NCBI GenBank assembly: GCA_003523255.1
Contig: DPGH01000006.1
Span: 131,783 to 195,782, forward strand
Reading direction: 5' to 3'
Length of the DNA: 64,000 bases
Source: Clostridiales bacterium
GTDB taxonomy: Bacteria > Bacillota > Clostridia > Christensenellales > Borkfalkiaceae
Under the pieces are notes generated by a model, which had not been told where the DNA came from, made no database searches, and worked only from the letters and a program-made list of their open reading frames with translations. The position numbers and the translations under genes are program-made. Positions 27,012 through 34,769 of the stretch are shown one piece after another (position 1 is the first letter of the stretch; each line of letters begins with the position of its first letter).

Positions 27012-27566
27012 CTATTTATCCTTGGTAATTCGTCCGATATAATTATTGAAAAATACGCGCATCACCTGTATGAATCTATCAAATATAAAATAAAAAATTA
27101 CAGCGATAACGCCTATCGAATAAACCACCGCGCTTTTTATAAATTCCGGCATCCACTCGGGTAAATCGTTTAAGTTAAGCCCCATAACTAAAGTGTAATA
27201 AAAGTACATGCCGTAAAACGCCGCTACACACCATAAAATGCCTATTATCGCTCTCACGGGCTTTTTTACATTTTTATCGCTTAAATACGAAAATAATATG
27301 GGATATGCGCCGAAAAACCCGAAATACGCCGGAAAAACGACGGAATAGGCAAAATTAAAACCGCTTGCAATTAACGCAATAACTCCGCCGACTGCAAAAG
27401 CCAGCAAGCATCCCCTATACGAACCTCTGTAAAGAGGCATTATAACGAACGCCGACGCAACGATAAGCGCAAACAAATCCGCCGCGCCGATATACGCGCC
27501 TACCGTAAGAGAAACGGCAACGAGTGCCGCGCTTATCGCGGAAATAGCAAGCGTTTTGCTCTTCAT
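27012..27566 (-). CDS. Six-helix membrane protein, ECF S-component-like in outline, unknown function
   Basis: I do not recognise a named family for this 184-residue protein. About six hydrophobic segments are evident, starting with KTLAISAISAALVAVSLTVGA, which resembles the N-terminal helix of ECF-transporter substrate-binding (S) components, as does the total length. That similarity is only by eye. The start ATG (27564-27566) overlaps the stop of the J-domain gene by one base (TAATG); a longer upstream reading would overlap that gene by 57 bases and is unlikely. It belongs to the thrC-trpS-DUF5685-J-domain operon. Confidence 0.7.
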   Translation of the reverse strand: MKSKTLAISAISAALVAVSLTVGAYIGAADLFALIVASAFVIMPLYRGSYRGCLLAFAVGGVIALIASGFNFAYSVVFPAYFGFFGAYPILFSYLSDKNVKKPVRAIIGILWCVAAFYGMYFYYTLVMGLNLNDLPEWMPEFIKSAVVYSIGVIAVIFYFIFDRFIQVMRVFFNNYIGRITKDK

Positions 27567-28192
27567 TATCTGCAACCGCAACAAATATTCATCATGGTAT
27601 TTAAACAGCACCATGTCGCGCAAAACGACATGCAGTCGTTCATACCGCTACCGCCCATCTGCCTGTCGTTTACGTTTTCGCTCTCGGGCGAAGAGTAACT
27701 TGCGCTGTTATTATTAGCGCCACCGTTAAATTTTCGGTCGTTAAAATCGGTTTTTTGACGAAGTTTAGAAAGCGTTTCGGAATATTTGGAGTTATACGGG
27801 TCCATATTTACCGCAATTTCAAGCTGTTTTTTACTTTCATTCGTCCAGTTCTTTTTATAAAAAACCACAGCCTGAAGATAATGCCACTCCGCGTTTCTTT
27901 CGGAATAAGCGTCAAGTTTTGCTTGCGCTTCTTCTATTTTTCCGTCTTTAAGCAAGCGTTCAATTTCATCAAGTCCGCTGCTGTGATTTTCGCCATGGGA
28001 GGAAGTTCTTTGCGATTTAATTTCCGCATAGGCATTTTCGAGTTCGGTAAGTTTTTTAGCCGCCTCGTTACCTCTTTCCCCCTCTAAAAACCTGTCCTCA
28101 GAGTATTTATCTTTAAGTTTTTTATAAGCGGCTTCTATTTCTTCATCCGACGCGTCGCTCGTTACGCCGAGTACTTTATAGTTGTCGTTCAT
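27566..28192 (-). CDS. J-domain-like TPR protein with cysteine-rich C-terminal tail
   Basis: 208 residues. The first 65 form a J-domain-like helical unit (NYKVLGVTSDASDEEIEAAY), but the HPD motif that stimulates Hsp70 is missing: the equivalent loop reads KYSEDRFLEGE. Residues about 85-150 look like a TPR pair (IEEAQAKLDAYSERN, YLQAVVFYKKNWTNESKKQL). After a Ser/Asn/Gly-rich linker the last 22 residues carry seven cysteines (DCMSFCATWCC, then NICCGCR), which could bind metal or anchor the protein. It lies one base after DUF5685 and overlaps the membrane-protein gene. Function unknown. Confidence 0.82.
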   Translation of the reverse strand: MNDNYKVLGVTSDASDEEIEAAYKKLKDKYSEDRFLEGERGNEAAKKLTELENAYAEIKSQRTSSHGENHSSGLDEIERLLKDGKIEEAQAKLDAYSERNAEWHYLQAVVFYKKNWTNESKKQLEIAVNMDPYNSKYSETLSKLRQKTDFNDRKFNGGANNNSASYSSPESENVNDRQMGGSGMNDCMSFCATWCCLNTMMNICCGCR

Positions 28193-28193
28193 T

Positions 28194-29033
28194 TTATTTC
28201 TCCATTATCTGTTTTGTTTGTACCGAAAGTCCGCGGAGCAAGATGTTATCGGTTAAATCGTGATTGAAATTATATTTTAAGTTTTTCGTTCTCTCAGAAA
28301 TCTCGCCGAGTATATCGTAAAAAATTTCCGTAATTTCTTTGCCGTAAAAATTTAAAAGTTCGCGTTTGGTTTTTACATCCGAATGCATTGCCGCAAAAAC
28401 GTTGTAATTTTTCTTTTTAACGTCTTTATCGTAATCGTCTATCGCGTCGATTAAATATATCCATTTGCCGACGTTATACGAAAGCGTTAAAAGATTTTCT
28501 TCCGCACGATCCCCCGCGATTATTTTTACGCACCCGGAAACTATATTTGCAAAGCAGTCGGAAACTCTGTCCACACTGTCGCATTTTTCTTTCTCGAGTG
28601 CACGGAGCGTATCATATTCTTTTTTTACGAGACCGTCAAGCAAAGGTTCTTTTTTTAACGCTCTTTTGTATCCTTTTTTTATAAGTGAACGCGCTAAACG
28701 TCCCTTTTTATCATCCGCTACGTCGTCGCACAGTTTATAATACGCCAAAATTACGTTAAGCGCGGCAATTCTTTCGGACAAATCCGTGATCCCTGCCATC
28801 GGTCTCTTGATTATCGGATGAATAATGCAACGGCGTTTTTCCACGCAGACGTCTTTGCCGAGAACGTTGTGCATTAACGCAGATAAAAACGCAAGATCGT
28901 AATTTAATAGAAACCTGCATCTTAAACCGCATTGTTTACCGATGCTCTTACATAAACCGCAATACATCGCTTTATATAAAACGGTGTCTTTAACGTACAT
29001 GTTTGGCATGTCGGTCTTAACGTAGCCGAACAT
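28194..29033 (-). CDS. DUF5685 family protein with prenyl-synthase-like aspartate motifs
   Basis: A 279-residue, mostly helical protein of the DUF5685 family (MFGYVKTDMPNMYVKD opening, then KAMYCGLCKSIGKQCGLRCR with four cysteines at 25, 28, 35 and 39). Two acidic motifs stand out: AYYKLCDDVADDKKG (Asp cluster at 103-108) and GKWIYLIDAIDDYDKDVKK (196-204). They resemble the two Asp-rich magnesium-binding motifs of phytoene/squalene synthases in sequence and spacing. No function is established for the family to my knowledge. It is followed by the J-domain gene after one base. Confidence 0.85.
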   Translation of the reverse strand: MFGYVKTDMPNMYVKDTVLYKAMYCGLCKSIGKQCGLRCRFLLNYDLAFLSALMHNVLGKDVCVEKRRCIIHPIIKRPMAGITDLSERIAALNVILAYYKLCDDVADDKKGRLARSLIKKGYKRALKKEPLLDGLVKKEYDTLRALEKEKCDSVDRVSDCFANIVSGCVKIIAGDRAEENLLTLSYNVGKWIYLIDAIDDYDKDVKKKNYNVFAAMHSDVKTKRELLNFYGKEITEIFYDILGEISERTKNLKYNFNHDLTDNILLRGLSVQTKQIMEK

Positions 29034-29036
29034 ACT

Positions 29037-30041
29037 TTATCCCCTTTTTCTCGGCAACAATCCGACTTTTTTATATACCTTTGAAAGAGTTTTATACGCA
29101 AGTCTTTCGGCTTTTTCCGCGCCGCTTTTTAAAACGTCGTCTATATAACCTTTATCGGATAAAATCTTAATCTTCTCTTGCCTAATAGGCTCGATAACGG
29201 CGGCAACCGCCTCGCCGACTTTTATCTTAAACTCTCCGTACATTTTGCCTTCGAATTCTTTTTCGGCGTCCTCTATCGTTTTACCCGTGAAAGCGGCGTA
29301 AATCGTTAAAAGATTAGAGATTCCGGGCTTGTCGGGCGAATATTTGATTTCATTACCGCTGTCAGTTACCGCACGCTTGAATTTTCTTACAATCGTGGCT
29401 TCGTCATCGTTCATTGAAATAAAAGCGTTAAGGTTAGCGTCGGACTTGCTCATTTTTCTGTCAGGTTCTGCTAAACTCATTACCCTCGAAGCGGTTTTCG
29501 GTATATATCCGTCCGGGATTTTAAAAACTTCTCCGTAGCGGTTATTAAACCTTATCGCAAGATCTCTCGAAAGTTCAAGGTGTTGCTTTTGGTCCGCCCC
29601 CACCGGCACGAGTTCAGTCTGATAAAGCAAAATATCCGCTGCCATAAGCACGGGATAGTCCATAAGCCCCATATTTACGTTATCTTCGTGTTTCAGGCTT
29701 TTATCTTTAAACTGCGTCATTCTCGTGAGTTCTCCGGGATATGAAACCGTATTCAAAATCCAGGTTAGTTCACAATGCGCGGGTACGTGCGATTGCGCAA
29801 ATAAAACCGACTTTTCGGGGTCTATACCGCAAGCAAGATACAACGCAGCAAGTTCGTAAGAATTGTTTCTTAAAACAGCCGGATCCTGCCGCACGGTAAG
29901 CGTATGTAAATCTGCAAGAGCAAAAATACCGGCGTACTCGTCTTGCAACATTTTAAAGTTTTTAAGCGCACCGAGATAATTCCCTATCGTAAGTATTCCG
30001 CTCGGTTGTATTGCGCTGAACAACACTTTTTTTTCTTCCAT
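29037..30041 (-). CDS. trpS: Tryptophan--tRNA ligase
   Basis: Class Ic synthetase, 334 residues. The HIGH-type motif is in PSGILTIGNYLGAL, and the KMSKS motif in DRKMSKSDANLN near residue 190. The ATG at 30041 has GGAGA nine bases before it; a reading eight residues longer lacks a ribosome-binding site. It follows thrC by 32 bases and precedes DUF5685 by three. I see no tryptophan T-box or TRAP site in the short gap, so expression probably depends on the thrC promoter. Confidence 0.97.
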   Translation of the reverse strand: MEEKKVLFSAIQPSGILTIGNYLGALKNFKMLQDEYAGIFALADLHTLTVRQDPAVLRNNSYELAALYLACGIDPEKSVLFAQSHVPAHCELTWILNTVSYPGELTRMTQFKDKSLKHEDNVNMGLMDYPVLMAADILLYQTELVPVGADQKQHLELSRDLAIRFNNRYGEVFKIPDGYIPKTASRVMSLAEPDRKMSKSDANLNAFISMNDDEATIVRKFKRAVTDSGNEIKYSPDKPGISNLLTIYAAFTGKTIEDAEKEFEGKMYGEFKIKVGEAVAAVIEPIRQEKIKILSDKGYIDDVLKSGAEKAERLAYKTLSKVYKKVGLLPRKRG

Positions 30042-30073
30042 ATTAACAGTTCTCCATTGAATCAACCTTTAAA

Positions 30074-31549
30074 TTATTCCGAAACAAAAGTTTTAATCGC
30101 TTCAAAAACGTCTTTTTTATCTATAATTTCGTTGAAACGTACTTTTTTATTTTCGAGTTCTATAATTCCCTGCGGTATTTCCGCCGCGGTAACGGAATTA
30201 AGTTCTCTCGCCGCCTTAAACGCGTCGCTCGTCTTTTTACCGGTAATCGCCGACAAAACGCTTTGAGGAAATTTATAAGGGCTTGCCGTGGACAGCACAA
30301 CAGTTTTACCTTCCAACTCATGGCGAAAATCGTAAAAAGTTTTTACTGCAACCGCCGTATGCGTGTCGAGAACGTATCCGTATTCTTCGAAAACGTTAAA
30401 AATCGTTTCGGCGCATTCGCTTTCGTCGCCGTAGCCCGCTTTAAATAAAACGTCCATTGACTTTTTCTCTTTATCCGACACTGAATATTTTCCGTTCTTT
30501 TTAAGTTCTTCCATTCGCTCGGCAGTAAAAGCGGCGTCGCGCCCCGAAAGTTCAAAGATAAGCCTTTCAAGATTACTCGAAACGAGTATATCCATAGAAG
30601 GTGAAGAAGTTTTAAAAAATTCTCGGTTAGCGTCGTAATCGCCGCTTGTAAAAAACTCGGTAAGCACGTTGTTTTGATTAGACGCACAAATAAGTTTACC
30701 GACGGGAAGTCCCATTTTTTTTGCATAATATCCGGCAAGAATATTACCGAAATTGCCGGTAGGAACGCAAAAGTTTACTTCATCGCCAAGGTTAATCTCT
30801 CCCGAAGAAACAAGGTCGCAATAAGCCGAAAAATAATATACTATTTGCGGTACTAACCTGCCGAAATTTATGGAATTTGCACTCGATAAAACAACGCCTT
30901 TGTTTTTCAACTCCGCTTCGGTCTGTTTATCGGAAAAAATCTTTTTAACCGCGGTCTGGCAATCGTCGAAATTACCTTTAACGGCATAAACCATCACGTT
31001 ATCGCCGTCCTGCGTGGACATTTGCTTTTTTTGCATATCGCTTACGCCGCCCGTGGGATAAAAAACGCAGATTTTAATACCTTTTGCGTTTTTAAAACCT
31101 TCAAGCGCGGCTTTACCTGTATCTCCGCTCGTCGCAACGAGTATCAGAATTTCGTCTTTAACGCCCGCTATATCCGCGCCTGTTCTCAATAAATACGGCA
31201 AAAGCGTAAGAGCAACGTCCTTAAACGCCAAAGTCGGACCGTGAAACAACTCTTCCACGTAAAAGTCTTCGTCAAGTCTTACAATCGGCGCGGGGTCGTT
31301 TTCGTCAAAACGAGAATACGCGCTTTCACACGCTTTTAAAAGTTCCGTTTTGTCGTACTCGGTTAAAAACGAACCTATTACGGTTTGCGCCCGTTCCGCA
31401 TACGAAACGTCTAACATGTCCTTAACTTTTTCCGATAAATCGGGAAATGTTTCCGGAACGTAAAGTCCGCCGTCAACGGCAAGACCTTTGACGATAGCCT
31501 CCGCCGCGTTTGATGCAAAATCTTTACCTCTCGTGCTTAAAAACTTCAT
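30074..31549 (-). CDS. thrC: Threonine synthase
   Basis: PLP-dependent last step of threonine synthesis (O-phosphohomoserine to threonine). The 491-residue length and N-terminal domain (MKFLSTRGKDFASNAAEAIV) match the longer ThrC type found in E. coli, yeast and many Clostridia. The PLP lysine is in GPTLAFKDVALTLL, and the phosphate-binding loop in LVATSGDTGKAALEGF. AAGGTG lies 5 bases before the ATG. A small hairpin (GCGGGTG / CGCCCGT) sits in the leader. No other homoserine-pathway gene is adjacent. Confidence 0.95.
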   Translation of the reverse strand: MKFLSTRGKDFASNAAEAIVKGLAVDGGLYVPETFPDLSEKVKDMLDVSYAERAQTVIGSFLTEYDKTELLKACESAYSRFDENDPAPIVRLDEDFYVEELFHGPTLAFKDVALTLLPYLLRTGADIAGVKDEILILVATSGDTGKAALEGFKNAKGIKICVFYPTGGVSDMQKKQMSTQDGDNVMVYAVKGNFDDCQTAVKKIFSDKQTEAELKNKGVVLSSANSINFGRLVPQIVYYFSAYCDLVSSGEINLGDEVNFCVPTGNFGNILAGYYAKKMGLPVGKLICASNQNNVLTEFFTSGDYDANREFFKTSSPSMDILVSSNLERLIFELSGRDAAFTAERMEELKKNGKYSVSDKEKKSMDVLFKAGYGDESECAETIFNVFEEYGYVLDTHTAVAVKTFYDFRHELEGKTVVLSTASPYKFPQSVLSAITGKKTSDAFKAARELNSVTAAEIPQGIIELENKKVRFNEIIDKKDVFEAIKTFVSE

Positions 31550-31619
31550 ATAAACACCTTAACTTTACGGGCGTTTTATCACCCGCATTTAAACAATATC
31601 GAAAATATCTTTTTACGCA

Positions 31620-31654
31620 AATAAAAATATAGCCGAAGATAAAACTTCGACTAT
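31620..31654 (-). terminator. Intrinsic terminator after the small P-loop gene
   Basis: Minus-strand stem ATAGTCGAAG / CTTCGGCTAT (one T-G pair), 6-base loop, then ATTTTTATTT. It separates the P-loop gene from thrC. Confidence 0.85.
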
Positions 31655-31685
31655 AATTTTACACTATTTACTCTATAAAAAGCAA

Positions 31686-32093
31686 CTATTCGGCGTGCTT
31701 TAATATAAATTCGGGCAAATCTTCTTTATTTGCGCTACAGGTGAAAGTAAATTTAACGCCATATTCTTTTTCAAGCATTTCAGCCGCTTCGAATATGGAT
31801 TTCAATTCTTTAAGGGGTTTACCCGTAATTCTGGTAACGCCGTCCACGAATATATACTCGTTATCTCCGTTTGCGGCAACTATGCCTTTCAAAAAGCCCC
31901 TGAATCCGTCTTCGCCTTCTATTGCAAAGCCCGTAACGTTAAGAAATCTTATTTGAATTTTGAGGTCGATGGAACATCTGCTGTTATCGGTTATAAAAAC
32001 CACGTGTCCTTTAGCCGTTTCCACCGCAGAGTTGGCGCAATCGATAATTTTTTTCGTTTTGCCTGTTCCTTTGAGTCCGTAAATGATTTTCAT
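31686..32093 (-). CDS. Small P-loop NTPase of unknown function
   Basis: 135 residues opening with MKIIYGLKGTGKTKKIID, a clear Walker A at residues 7-13. A possible Walker B aspartate is in NEYIFVDGVTRITG (about 79-92). A GGAGG site precedes the ATG and a sigma-A promoter lies upstream, so it is a monocistronic, independently terminated gene. Similar short proteins in Clostridia are sometimes labelled as PilT-like, but nothing here supports a motility role. Not recognised further. Confidence 0.8.
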   Translation of the reverse strand: MKIIYGLKGTGKTKKIIDCANSAVETAKGHVVFITDNSRCSIDLKIQIRFLNVTGFAIEGEDGFRGFLKGIVAANGDNEYIFVDGVTRITGKPLKELKSIFEAAEMLEKEYGVKFTFTCSANKEDLPEFILKHAE

Positions 32094-32126
32094 TATTTGC
32101 CTCCGTCTATTTATTTTGGTAATTCT

Positions 32127-32155
32127 ATTTTATAATACTTTTCGATAAATTACAA
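32127..32155 (-). promoter_or_regulatory. Sigma-A promoter of the small P-loop gene
   Basis: TTGTAA (32150-32155), 17 bases, TAAAAT (32127-32132) on the minus strand, about 33 bases before the ATG. Confidence 0.6.
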
Positions 32156-32169
32156 TAGGTTTTTTAAAA

Positions 32170-33561
32170 TTATTCGGCGTAAATCAATAATTTTTTATGT
32201 AAATTCTTATCGCAAGCCATCAACATGCCGTCAAGTTCGTCGTCGCCCATAACGCTGCACCTGCCCTCGGCGTATTCGGCATCCACAAGCGCCTTCATTT
32301 GCGCGACTATGGGATGAGATTTATCTATTCTGTGTTCCTCGGGTAACTCGTAATATCCGTTTATCCAGTACGCTATTCCCGCCGCGCCGCTGTTGTTGTT
32401 TATCGCAACGTGAAGCGGTCTGTTAAGAATTTTGTTCGTATCGAAAATATTATAAATTTCTTCGTCTTTAAGTATGCCGTCCGCGTGAATGCCCGCACGG
32501 GTGGAGTTAAAACTTCTGCCGACAAAAGGTGTTCTCGGCGGAATAACGTAGCCTATTTCTTTTTCGAAATACTCCGCTATGTCGGTAATGGCGGTATAAT
32601 CCATACCGTCGTTAGTGCCACGAAGAGAAGCGTATTCGATTGCCATTGCTTCGAGCGGACAATTACCGGTTCTTTCGCCTATACCGAGAAGAGAACAATT
32701 GACTGCAGAGCAACCGTATATCCATGCAGACGTCGCGTTCGTAACGACTTTATAAAAATCGTTATGTCCGTGCCATTCAAGCATTTCGCTCGGCACTTCG
32801 GCATAATGTTTTAAGCCGTAAATAATTCCCGCAACGCTCCTCGGCATTGCCGCACCCATAAAGTTTACGCCAAAGCCCATCGTATCGCATGCCCTGATTT
32901 TTATCGGAACGCCGCTTTCTCTCGAAAGTTTCATCAGTTCGGTCGCAAACGGCACTACAAAACCGTAAAAATCCGCTCTGGTAATATCCTCAAAATGGCA
33001 TCTCGGTTTAACTCCGGCGTCAAGCGCGTCTTTTACTATGCCGAGGTATTTATCGAGAGCCTGCCGCCTCGTTAAATTCATTTTCTTAAAAATATGGTAA
33101 TCGGAACAACTCGTTAAAACGCCCGTTTCTTTAAGCCCCATCTGTTTCACGAGTTGAAAGTCGTTTTTATTCGCCCTTATCCAACTCGTAACCTCGGGGA
33201 ATTTAAGTCCGAGATTTAAGCAGGATTCTACAGCCTTTCTGTCTTTTTCGGAATACAAAAAGAATTCCGATTGGCGAACTATACCCTTTTCACCTCCGAG
33301 ACGCGACATAAGTTTGAAAAGGTCTGTTATTTGTTTTACCGTAAAAGGAGACGTGGACTGCTGACCGTCTCTGAACGTAGTGTCAGTTATCCAGATTTCA
33401 TCAGGCATGCCCATCGGCACGAAACGAGAGTTAAATATTATTTTAGGTATGCTTTCGTAATCGAAAATGTCGCGAAAAAGTTGCGGCTCTTTAACGTCTT
33501 GCAAACTGTAAGAATAAATTTTTTCCTCTAAAAGGTTGTTATATTTGCTCTTCTCTATCAT
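32170..33561 (-). CDS. Re-type citrate synthase (isopropylmalate/homocitrate synthase family)
   Basis: A 463-residue DRE-TIM metallolyase: ITDTTFRDGQQSTSPFTVKQI near residue 57, metal-binding LEWHGHNDFYKV near 262 and FVGRSFNSTRAGIHADG near 353. The N-terminal YSLQDVKEPQLFRDIF, RQSEFFLYSEKDRKAVE and CHFEDITRADFYGFVVPF blocks match, as I recall them, the Re-citrate synthase of Clostridium kluyveri rather than LeuA, NifV or CimA. That enzyme condenses acetyl-CoA and oxaloacetate with the opposite face selectivity to ordinary GltA and feeds glutamate synthesis in anaerobes. It overlaps the aminotransferase gene by one base. LeuA-like activity cannot be excluded by eye. Confidence 0.8.
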   Translation of the reverse strand: MIEKSKYNNLLEEKIYSYSLQDVKEPQLFRDIFDYESIPKIIFNSRFVPMGMPDEIWITDTTFRDGQQSTSPFTVKQITDLFKLMSRLGGEKGIVRQSEFFLYSEKDRKAVESCLNLGLKFPEVTSWIRANKNDFQLVKQMGLKETGVLTSCSDYHIFKKMNLTRRQALDKYLGIVKDALDAGVKPRCHFEDITRADFYGFVVPFATELMKLSRESGVPIKIRACDTMGFGVNFMGAAMPRSVAGIIYGLKHYAEVPSEMLEWHGHNDFYKVVTNATSAWIYGCSAVNCSLLGIGERTGNCPLEAMAIEYASLRGTNDGMDYTAITDIAEYFEKEIGYVIPPRTPFVGRSFNSTRAGIHADGILKDEEIYNIFDTNKILNRPLHVAINNNSGAAGIAYWINGYYELPEEHRIDKSHPIVAQMKALVDAEYAEGRCSVMGDDELDGMLMACDKNLHKKLLIYAE

Positions 33562-34757
33562 TATTTAATCTCCTTTACGAATTTTTCTATTCTCGACAGA
33601 CCTTCAATAATATCTTTTTCGGATATCGCATAAGAAAGTCTTATACAGTCGTCTCTTCCGAAAGCCACGCCGGGGATAAGCGCAACGCCGCGCTTTAAAG
33701 CGGATTTTGCAAAACTCATCGAACCGTTTATAACTTCGCCTTCAAAGGTCTTTCCGTAAAAAGCAGATACGTCTATAAACACGTAAAACGCGCCTTTCGG
33801 CTCTATAACCTTTATTCCGTCTATATTTTTAAGCGTGCTTACCATAAGTTTTCTTCGTTCGTCGAAAACTTTTTGCATATTAGCGATAAAGTCTTTACCG
33901 CGCGAATCCGTAAGCGCGGCAACGGATGCGTATTGCGCGATAGAACACGCGTTACTCGTGGTATGGCTTTGCATATTAGAAATCGCTTTGGCGATTTTAA
34001 TCGGCGCGGCAAGATAACCTATACGCCACCCCGTCATCGAAAAAGACTTGGACATTCCGTTTACCACTACCGTATGCTCTTTCATATAGTCGTTTACCGC
34101 GGCGATGGAATAATGTTTTTCTCCGTCGTAAATCAACTTTTCGTATATTTCATCCGAAATAACGTATAAACCGTGTTTCTCTATTACCTTTGCAAGGTCT
34201 TTTAACTCGCTTTCGCTATAAACCGCGCCGGTAGGATTGTTCGGAGAATTTATTATTACGAGTTTAGTTTTGTCGGTTATCGCGCTTTCAAGCATTTCCG
34301 CGGTCATCTTATATTCCGTAGAAGCGTCCGCATTAACGGCAACGGTAACGCCGCCCGCAAGCCCTATAAGTTCCGGATAAGTAAGCCAGTACGGAGCGGG
34401 CAAAACCACCTCGTCCCCGTCGTCAACGAGTGCGGAGATTGCATGAAAAAGAGAACTTTTCGCGCCGGAAGATATTACGATTTGTTCCGGTAAATATTTC
34501 AATCCGTTATCCTGTTCGAATTTTTTGCATACGGCGGCTTTAAGTTCTGCCATACCGGAAGCGGGCGTATATTTGGTAAAGCCTATATCGAGGGCTTTTT
34601 TTGCCGCTTCCACTATATAGTCCGGTGTGTTAAAATCCGGTTCGCCCGCACCGAAACCGATTACCGAAACGCCTTCGCTTTTAAGTTTTTTCGCCTTTGC
34701 CGTTATTTCAAGCGTTAAAGACGGGGCGATGTTCGCCACTCTTTTAGAAATACACAT
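33561..34757 (-). CDS. Class I aminotransferase, aspartate aminotransferase type
   Basis: 398 residues of fold-type I PLP enzyme. Family blocks: FGAGEPDFNTPDYIVEAA, FTKYTPASGMAELKAAV, INSPNNPTGAVYSESEL, VISDEIYEKLIYDG and the PLP lysine in NGMSKSFSMTGWRIGYLAAP. These match the AspC/AspB subgroup common in Firmicutes. AAGGAG lies 6 bases before the ATG. Its coupling with Re-citrate synthase suggests a shared role around oxaloacetate, 2-oxoglutarate, aspartate and glutamate. Confidence 0.92.
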   Translation of the reverse strand: MCISKRVANIAPSLTLEITAKAKKLKSEGVSVIGFGAGEPDFNTPDYIVEAAKKALDIGFTKYTPASGMAELKAAVCKKFEQDNGLKYLPEQIVISSGAKSSLFHAISALVDDGDEVVLPAPYWLTYPELIGLAGGVTVAVNADASTEYKMTAEMLESAITDKTKLVIINSPNNPTGAVYSESELKDLAKVIEKHGLYVISDEIYEKLIYDGEKHYSIAAVNDYMKEHTVVVNGMSKSFSMTGWRIGYLAAPIKIAKAISNMQSHTTSNACSIAQYASVAALTDSRGKDFIANMQKVFDERRKLMVSTLKNIDGIKVIEPKGAFYVFIDVSAFYGKTFEGEVINGSMSFAKSALKRGVALIPGVAFGRDDCIRLSYAISEKDIIEGLSRIEKFVKEIK

Positions 34758-34769
34758 AACATTCTCCTT

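Noticed and set aside
27567..27623. 19-codon N-terminal extension of the six-helix membrane protein
   Set aside because: It lies wholly inside the J-domain gene; the ATG at 27566 overlaps that stop codon by one base in the usual coupled arrangement.
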